A DNA stretch of 55,016 nt from Bacteroidota bacterium. GTDB taxonomy: Bacteria; Bacteroidota; Bacteroidia; Chitinophagales; Chitinophagaceae. Positions within the stretch are counted from its first letter, which is position 1; each line of letters begins with the position of its first letter. The notes under the pieces are model-generated. The model ran no database searches. It saw only the letters and a list, made by a program, of their open reading frames with translations, and was not told where the DNA came from. A program made the position numbers and the translations under genes. Shown here in pieces: positions 49,856 through 55,016 of the stretch. Where the stretch lies: contig JAFDYD010000007.1 of the NCBI GenBank assembly GCA_018267615.1, forward strand, positions 1 to 55,016, in the 5' to 3' direction.

Positions 49856-51046
49856 TTATGATCTCACGTCTTTAAAACTTTTTACGAGATATGCGAGCGC
49901 TTCTTCTGATTGTCGCGGGTTGATAGGAAGCGTAACTAATCTTTCTCCAATTTTTTCGGCATTTGGAAATTGTCCTTTTTTGAACCCGCGTTTTTTAAAT
50001 GCGGTAGAATAATGTAACGGTATGTAATGAAAACCCAGTTTGATCCCGAATTTGTGGAGCATATCGTAAATCAAATCTTCTTTTGTCATTCCAAATTCTT
50101 TGGGATCTACCATTACCGGGTAAAGATGAAAGACATGTTTATTATATGGACGCACTGTCGGTAATTTCAGACCGGGAATATCTTTCAATCCCCAAGATAG
50201 ATAATCGGCATTTTTTATTCGTTGTTGGTTAAGCGCATCTACTTTCTTTAATTGTTCGATTCCGACTGCAGCCTGGATATCCGTCATACGAAAATTATAA
50301 CCGCAATCATCGAAATCCTGCCACCAGAATTTTTTTCCTATTGGAAATTTTTCTTCATCCAGTTTGCAATATTTTGTGCTTTTGCCGTGCACGCGCGTGC
50401 ACTGCGAGCGGTAAAGAGAAGTGGTTTCAAAAATATTCGCATCATTCGTCGTTATCATTCCGCCTTCACCCAAGGTGGAAATATTTTTTTGTTCATGGAA
50501 ACTGAAGCAGCCTGTTGCGCCGAACCCGCCAACTTTTCGGCCTTTATATTCCGCGCCGATCGCGTGTGCAGCATCTTCTACTACTGCAAAATGATGTTTG
50601 TGTGAAAGCGCCATGATCTCATCCATTTCGCAAGGTTGTCCATACAAATGCACCGGGATAACGGCTTTTGTTTCTGATGTAATTTTTTCTTCAATTTGTT
50701 TTGGATCGATATTGTAAGTATCCAAATCAACGTCAGCAAAATCAACTTTCGCACCCAATGTTGCAGGAGCGGCTGCTGTAGCAATCCAGGTAATCGGAGT
50801 TGTTATAACATGATCACCCGGTTTGATACCAATCGCAATCATTGAAAGAAATAAAGCGTTAGATCCGTTACTGACAACGCGCGCATGCGTGGTTCCGCAA
50901 TAAGCGGCATAATTTTTTTCGAATTCAATACAAGCATCTCCGCTGGTCGGCGCGTTGTTGCGCAACACACGCAGCACGGCCTCTTCTTCTTCTTTCCCAT
51001 ATTTTGTTCCGAATTTTATTTCGAGATCAAACTTGATATTGCTCAT
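49856..51046 (-). CDS. DegT/DnrJ/EryC1/StrS aminotransferase
   Basis: A 396-residue PLP-dependent sugar aminotransferase. The cofactor lysine is Lys187 (FHEQKNISTLGEGG), with Asp158 in VVEDAAHAIGAEY and the substrate loop RMTDIQAAVGIEQL. Such enzymes transfer an amino group to a keto-sugar nucleotide, usually at C3 or C4. It lies 17 bases after the RmlD-like gene and 23 before the kinase gene, all on the minus strand. Its presence in an operon with a permease and a sugar kinase is unusual, as these enzymes normally serve surface polysaccharide synthesis. Confidence 0.92.
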   Translation of the reverse strand: MSNIKFDLEIKFGTKYGKEEEEAVLRVLRNNAPTSGDACIEFEKNYAAYCGTTHARVVSNGSNALFLSMIAIGIKPGDHVITTPITWIATAAAPATLGAKVDFADVDLDTYNIDPKQIEEKITSETKAVIPVHLYGQPCEMDEIMALSHKHHFAVVEDAAHAIGAEYKGRKVGGFGATGCFSFHEQKNISTLGEGGMITTNDANIFETTSLYRSQCTRVHGKSTKYCKLDEEKFPIGKKFWWQDFDDCGYNFRMTDIQAAVGIEQLKKVDALNQQRIKNADYLSWGLKDIPGLKLPTVRPYNKHVFHLYPVMVDPKEFGMTKEDLIYDMLHKFGIKLGFHYIPLHYSTAFKKRGFKKGQFPNAEKIGERLVTLPINPRQSEEALAYLVKSFKDVRS

Positions 51047-51063
51047 ATTGATTGACTTTTCAA

Positions 51064-51951
51064 TTAAAATTTTCCTGACAAAATTAATTCCAATCCTTCT
51101 TCCAGTGAAAGCATCGGCGTTTTCAAAACGTTGCGTGCTTTGTTATTGCTTAAAGATACGTCGTTCGATCTCGGTGCCCTCCCTGGTATATCACTCGAAT
51201 CGATGGCGATGATTTTTTCTTCAGAAAATCCTGTCTTGCGCGCAATTTGTTTTCCCATTTCATAGCGGTTGATGCGTGTATTACCCGAAAGATGAATGAT
51301 GCCGCCGAAATCGCCGGCAGCGAGTTCATTCAATGCAGCTCCCAATGTAATCACGTCAACAGGTGTTCGTATTTCGTTTGCCGGAAATTTAACCGCTTCC
51401 CCTTTTTTTAATTTTTCTATCATCTCTGCCAGGAAAGAATTTCCTTTCCCCATAATCGGTAGTCCGATTACAAGCGCAAGCCTTGCTGCAATATTTTTTT
51501 TGCTTGCGGACAATACAATTTCTTCCGCTCTTATCTTCGTGGATGCATAATAGTTAATTGCATTGGGAGTATCATCCTCGGTATAATTTTTTTTATGTCC
51601 ATCGAATACTGCATCGGTTGAACAAAAAACCAATTTTGTATCTATCTCTTTGCATATGTTCGCGAGATCAGCAGTTGCGCTTACATTAATCGCTTCGGCT
51701 TCCGTTTTGTGCTGCTCGCAGTAATCTATATTCGCAATGGCGGCAGTATGAATAACAGCGTCGGGCATGATTTTCTTGAGTGAATTTCTCAGGTTTATTT
51801 TATCAAGCAAATCCACCTGGTGATAGAAAATATTCCGGCCGTCGGCAGGAATTGTTGATCTACCGATACCATGCACTTCCCAATCCTTTGGAACTTGCGC
51901 TAAGATGCTTCCCGCTACAAATCCATTAAATCCTGTTACTAATAATTTCAT
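51064..51951 (-). CDS. RmlD-like NAD(P)-dependent sugar reductase
   Basis: A 295-residue extended short-chain dehydrogenase. The nucleotide motif is GFNGFVAG (residues 7-14) and the catalytic pair is in YYASTK (YxxxK). AVIHTAAIANIDYCEQH and LVFCSTDAVFDG are typical of dTDP-4-dehydrorhamnose reductase relatives. It overlaps the permease gene by 4 bases (ATGA) and precedes the aminotransferase. It probably reduces or epimerises a keto-sugar made or used by its neighbours; rhamnose synthesis itself is unlikely, as rmlABC are absent here. Confidence 0.88.
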   Translation of the reverse strand: MKLLVTGFNGFVAGSILAQVPKDWEVHGIGRSTIPADGRNIFYHQVDLLDKINLRNSLKKIMPDAVIHTAAIANIDYCEQHKTEAEAINVSATADLANICKEIDTKLVFCSTDAVFDGHKKNYTEDDTPNAINYYASTKIRAEEIVLSASKKNIAARLALVIGLPIMGKGNSFLAEMIEKLKKGEAVKFPANEIRTPVDVITLGAALNELAAGDFGGIIHLSGNTRINRYEMGKQIARKTGFSEEKIIAIDSSDIPGRAPRSNDVSLSNNKARNVLKTPMLSLEEGLELILSGKF

Positions 51952-53186
51952 CGTGCGGAATTTTTGATAGAACCATCAACATAAGAAGCGGCTTGCGATG
52001 CCTGTTTTCGTTTTAACAATGGTTCACGTGTGAAAAAGAAAGCGTACAATGTTAGCATGATACAACAAACCAACGGAATGGTATAAGAAACCTGTACTCC
52101 ATGTGCATCGGCGATCAATCCCTGGATCGGCGGGAATACCGAACCGCCAATGATTGCGAAATTCAACAATGCAGATCCTTTCCCGGTGAAGCTTCCTATG
52201 TCTTCAATCGCGAGACTAAACAGTGTTGGAAACATGATTGATAGAAACAACCCCAGTGCCGCTAAAAAAAATGCATTGTAGTTTGTATGAAAAAAAATGC
52301 AGACGATAAAAAGAAAAATCATTCCCATTCCATAGCCGCCTACAAGTTTGTATGCTTTTATATATTTAAGGAGGAACACGGCGATCATCCCCATCACCGC
52401 AGTAAAGACATAATATAATGTAAGATAGCTCGCGGCCTTAGTATCGTCGTAACCCATGACGGTTTTCAAATAAGGAATAAAAAATCCTGCGGTGCATGAT
52501 TCAAGCCCCATATAAAAAAACATGGCAAACACACCATAGAACAAGTGACGGTGCGCCATGCCTTCCGATATAATTCCTTTCAAGCTGAATTTTTCGTCAG
52601 CCCCAGGTTTCATGGCGGGAATATGCGAGAAGAAAAATAATATGGCAATTAACCCGAGCACACCAGCCAACAACAAGTAAGGGAAATGAAAACGGATTTC
52701 ACCGCTTTTATTGTATATAAGCGCTGTCGCAACAAGCGGTGTAACGGCATAGCCTATGCGCGAAAATACCTGGACGAAATTTATGCGTTGATGTGCGCCC
52801 TCCGGATCACCCAACATAGCGGCAAAAGGATTTGCAGCCACATTAATGATAGTGATGCCGGTCGAAATAATAAAAATGGCAATCAGTACCAGTGAATAGG
52901 AATTAAAAAATTTAGCGGGGAGAAAAAAAGCACAACCCGCTGCACAGGCAAGCAACGCGGTCAACAAGCTGACCTTATATCCATATTTATGAATCATCCA
53001 TGCAATTGGTATCGGAAAAATGATATAGGTCAGGTAAAAAGTAAATTGGATCATGGTGGCCTGTGCATAATTCAGTTTAAACCATGTGATCAGCGATGGT
53101 AGCAAAATATCATTCATGCAAAACAATGCACCTACCATGAGGAACATTAAAGAAAGTAAGAGTAATGGCTTATATTGATGTTTCAT
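51948..53186 (-). CDS. MFS sugar permease, FHS (FucP/GluP) type
   Basis: A 412-residue transporter with about twelve membrane segments. The pattern STGITIINVAANPFAAMLGD with RINFVQVFSRIGYAVTPL is typical of the fucose/galactose/glucose:H+ symporter (FHS) family. It is first in the minus-strand operon, coupled to the RmlD-like reductase by a 4-base overlap. It probably imports the monosaccharide on which the GHMP kinase acts; the sugar is not known. No dedicated regulator is adjacent. Confidence 0.92.
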   Translation of the reverse strand: MKHQYKPLLLLSLMFLMVGALFCMNDILLPSLITWFKLNYAQATMIQFTFYLTYIIFPIPIAWMIHKYGYKVSLLTALLACAAGCAFFLPAKFFNSYSLVLIAIFIISTGITIINVAANPFAAMLGDPEGAHQRINFVQVFSRIGYAVTPLVATALIYNKSGEIRFHFPYLLLAGVLGLIAILFFFSHIPAMKPGADEKFSLKGIISEGMAHRHLFYGVFAMFFYMGLESCTAGFFIPYLKTVMGYDDTKAASYLTLYYVFTAVMGMIAVFLLKYIKAYKLVGGYGMGMIFLFIVCIFFHTNYNAFFLAALGLFLSIMFPTLFSLAIEDIGSFTGKGSALLNFAIIGGSVFPPIQGLIADAHGVQVSYTIPLVCCIMLTLYAFFFTREPLLKRKQASQAASYVDGSIKNSAR

Positions 53187-53302
53187 AAGCTCATATATTG
53201 TGACGATTCATTAATTGATATGAAAATGTGATCAGGAAAGCAGTGTTCTGTTACTTGTACAAATGTGCGTTTTTTTTACGATTTTTAAGAAGTCAAAGAA
53301 AA

Positions 53303-54469
53303 ATGAAAATTACCACGGCAGTTTTTGTGCTTTCCTCCGTCCTGTTTGCATGTTCAAAAAAAAGCAGCAACCAGGCTTTGCCTGGCATAAGCATGAGCGA
53401 TATTGTTTTTCAGAGAACAAATGCAAATGGTAATATTCGGTTTTATATTAATCTGAGTGATGTCTCCAACAATCAGCCAAGTATAAATTATACAACAGTG
53501 GCCGGAACAGCAATAGCCGGTACTGATTTTATTGCACAATCGGGTACATTGAGTTTTTCACCCGGTCAGAAACAAGTCTACATTGATATTGTGATAACGG
53601 GTGATAGCTTGCGACGTGCAAGCCAGGATTTTTTTGTGCAGTTGAGCGATCCGCAGCATTGCACGCTGTTGTCATCAAAAAATAAAATAACAATCGTCAA
53701 TGATGGCATTTATCTTCCTACAGATATGAGTGGATATACGACGCCGATGAACTACGCCGGGTATAATTTAATTTGGAATGACGAATTCGATGGCACTACA
53801 CTTAATACCCAAAACTGGAACTATGAAACCGGTGGAGGTGGCTGGGGCAATAATGAATTGGAAAATTATACTTCGAGACCGCAAAATGTTTTTGTTTCCA
53901 ACGGCAATCTCGTTATCGAAGCGAGACAAGAAAGTTATGGCGGAAATAATTTTACATCAGCCCGACTAACGACAGCGGATAAACGACAATTTCAATTTGG
54001 CCGGATTGATATCCGCGCAAAACTTCCTGTTGCAAAAGGAATGTGGCCGGCACTATGGATGCTGGGAAGTAATATTCAACAAGTAGGATGGCCGGGATGT
54101 GGGGAAACAGATATTATGGAATTGGTCGGCACCAATCCAAAAGAAGTTGTCGGATCTTTTCATTGGAAAAGACAAGATGGCACACATACATATGTCAGCC
54201 ATTCTTACGATGCTCCGTCGGAAGATTTCTCACAGAAATTTCATGTATTTAGTTTGATATGGAAGCAGGACAGTCTGCAAATTTTGGTCGATGATCAGTT
54301 GTATAGTGCAGGCGGTAGTCAGTCACTGTTGAATGGCCCTTACCCATTTAACGCTCCGTTTTTTTTTATTTTTAATGTTGCCGTCGGCGGCGACTGGCCG
54401 GGGCCGCCGGATAATACGACTGTTTTCCCGCAGCATTTGTTTGTAGATTACATAAGAGTGTTTCGGTAA
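53303..54469 (+). CDS. GH16 family lipoprotein (beta-glucanase) with Calx-beta-like domain
   Basis: A 388-residue surface lipoprotein (Cys17 in FACSK). ATG 53303 is chosen because it opens the lipoprotein signal; a frame from 53228 adds 25 residues without one. A Calx-beta-like domain spans about 30-130 (YTTVAGTAIAGTDFIAQSGT, FFVQLSDP). The GH16 catalytic domain follows with Glu268, Asp270 and Glu273 in GETDIMELVG, plus GMWPALWML and GSFHW. It is a laminarinase-type endo-beta-1,3-glucanase by motif. It is divergent from the sugar permease operon; a shared polysaccharide is possible but unproven. Confidence 0.93.
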   Translation: MKITTAVFVLSSVLFACSKKSSNQALPGISMSDIVFQRTNANGNIRFYINLSDVSNNQPSINYTTVAGTAIAGTDFIAQSGTLSFSPGQKQVYIDIVITGDSLRRASQDFFVQLSDPQHCTLLSSKNKITIVNDGIYLPTDMSGYTTPMNYAGYNLIWNDEFDGTTLNTQNWNYETGGGGWGNNELENYTSRPQNVFVSNGNLVIEARQESYGGNNFTSARLTTADKRQFQFGRIDIRAKLPVAKGMWPALWMLGSNIQQVGWPGCGETDIMELVGTNPKEVVGSFHWKRQDGTHTYVSHSYDAPSEDFSQKFHVFSLIWKQDSLQILVDDQLYSAGGSQSLLNGPYPFNAPFFFIFNVAVGGDWPGPPDNTTVFPQHLFVDYIRVFR

Positions 54470-54515
54470 TATGTCAGTCGCGGAATGCAGAAATGTGTAA
54501 GATCTTCGTTACTTT

Positions 54516-54947
54516 TTATTTTGCATGCACCATTTTATTAAATCTTTTCAGATCGTCCATTTCCATTGCAGAAAGAGGCTCGTTGTTTTCATATTTGGCT
54601 TTTAGAAAAAGCGCTCTTTTGTGTTCGGGATATTTGGAAAGAATTTCATCCAGCATTTTTCCTGTCACAGGATCTTTTTCAAATAAAGGTTTGGGTTCGG
54701 GTTTTTCGGATTTATATCTTGTCGGCATTCGTTTAATAATTGCTTCGAGCGTTGCCAGTTTGTTTGGCGCCAGTCCCTGAATTTTTGAAGCTTTATCATA
54801 AAGTCCTATTAGCTGTTTCTTGCTCAGGCTGCCCATTTTTTGATATCGCTGGTACAAGCTAATAATAAATGAAGAAACCGGGAATGCAAGAATACATTCT
54901 TCCAGCACTTCATTGATAATATCGATTCTTGGTTTCTGACTTTTCAA
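54516..54947 (-). CDS. hypothetical protein
   Basis: A 143-residue cytoplasmic, mostly helical protein that I do not recognise. Features: an N-terminal helix PRIDIINEVLEECILAFPVS, a YQRYQKMGSLSKKQLIGLYDKA helix-turn-helix-like stretch near residue 35, a Pro/Lys linker (KSEKPEPKPLFEKDP) and a C-terminal helix pair. No signal peptide or membrane segment. It converges with the GH16 gene. The helical profile fits a nucleic-acid or protein binding role, but nothing specific can be claimed. Confidence 0.7.
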   Translation of the reverse strand: MKSQKPRIDIINEVLEECILAFPVSSFIISLYQRYQKMGSLSKKQLIGLYDKASKIQGLAPNKLATLEAIIKRMPTRYKSEKPEPKPLFEKDPVTGKMLDEILSKYPEHKRALFLKAKYENNEPLSAMEMDDLKRFNKMVHAK

Positions 54948-54973
54948 GGAATAAACTTAGCGAAATATTTTGT

Positions 54974-55016
54974 GCTAAACGCTAAACGTTAAATGCTAAA
55001 CGCCGAACGCTAAACG
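54974..55016. repeat. left arm of another tandem-unit element, cut by the window end
   Basis: GCTAAACGCTAAACGTTAAA is followed by further GCTAAACG and GCCGAACG units up to the last base. The unit GCTAAACG occurs about five times. No right arm is visible because the window stops, but the architecture is like that of the other long inverted repeats. Confidence 0.6.

Overview
The window looks like chromosomal DNA of a member of the Bacteroidota, most likely family Chitinophagaceae or a close relative. This rests on several things read in the sequence: outer-membrane proteins with a carboxypeptidase-regulatory-like front domain, a lipoprotein/imelysin/HTTM/TonB-receptor iron-type operon, DUF2911-TPR, ThuA-like, DUF4856 and DUF2147 proteins, glycine-tailed single-RRM proteins, several promoters carrying the Bacteroidota -7 box TAnnTTTG, and weak Shine-Dalgarno sequences. 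No genome comparison was possible, so the taxon is an inference. No phage, transposase, CRISPR array or rRNA was seen.

Layout. 0.3-14.6 kb holds secreted or periplasmic sugar- and amide-related enzymes (a Tat-exported Gfo/Idh/MocA oxidoreductase, three ThuA-like proteins, a GMC oxidoreductase, an acetamidase/formamidase, a lipoprotein esterase). These are mixed with an RNA-handling set: two RRM proteins and a DEAD-box helicase. 14.9-20.9 kb is a tight four-gene operon (DUF4856 lipoprotein, imelysin-like lipoprotein, HTTM membrane protein, TonB-dependent receptor), probably for iron. 21-30 kb is a mixed region (aldo/keto reductase, GlcG/HbpS-like protein, large outer-membrane beta-barrel, SQR-like flavoprotein, a broken small gene, DUF2147, YCII-related and TPR proteins). 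30.2-33.1 kb looks accessory (VOC, Crp/Fnr regulator, sterol-desaturase-like hydroxylase, DoxX).

33.15-33.65 kb is the most unusual spot: an intact tRNA-Ala(GGC), an intrinsic terminator, a small GIY-YIG nuclease gene whose ATG directly follows the terminator T-tract, a short hairpin, and then a second copy of the tRNA 3' end with its own terminator. 33.7-43.4 kb carries core genes (lpxB, surE, a stand-alone atpG, scpB, lysA), a membrane C1 peptidase with DUF4384, a DUF4442 protein and a beta-CASP ribonuclease-like MBL protein. A gene-poor kilobase follows (43.4-44.4 kb). 44.4-47.7 kb is a split phosphorelay: LytTR regulator plus Hpt protein, divergent from a membrane hybrid kinase. 47.8-53.2 kb is a minus-strand operon: FHS-type sugar permease, RmlD-like reductase, DegT aminotransferase, a GHMP kinase resembling the plant L-arabinokinase kinase domain, and a GNAT protein. 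The window ends with a GH16 lipoprotein and a hypothetical gene.

A feature spanning the whole window is a set of about twenty long inverted repeats (60-175 bp) in intergenic gaps. Their arms belong to at least eight unrelated sequence families but share one architecture: short quasi-tandem units of about 6-10 bp folded back on themselves. Several run into the ends of genes and supply their last codons. These repeats, the tRNA/GIY-YIG unit and two decayed genes are the main points for follow-up.
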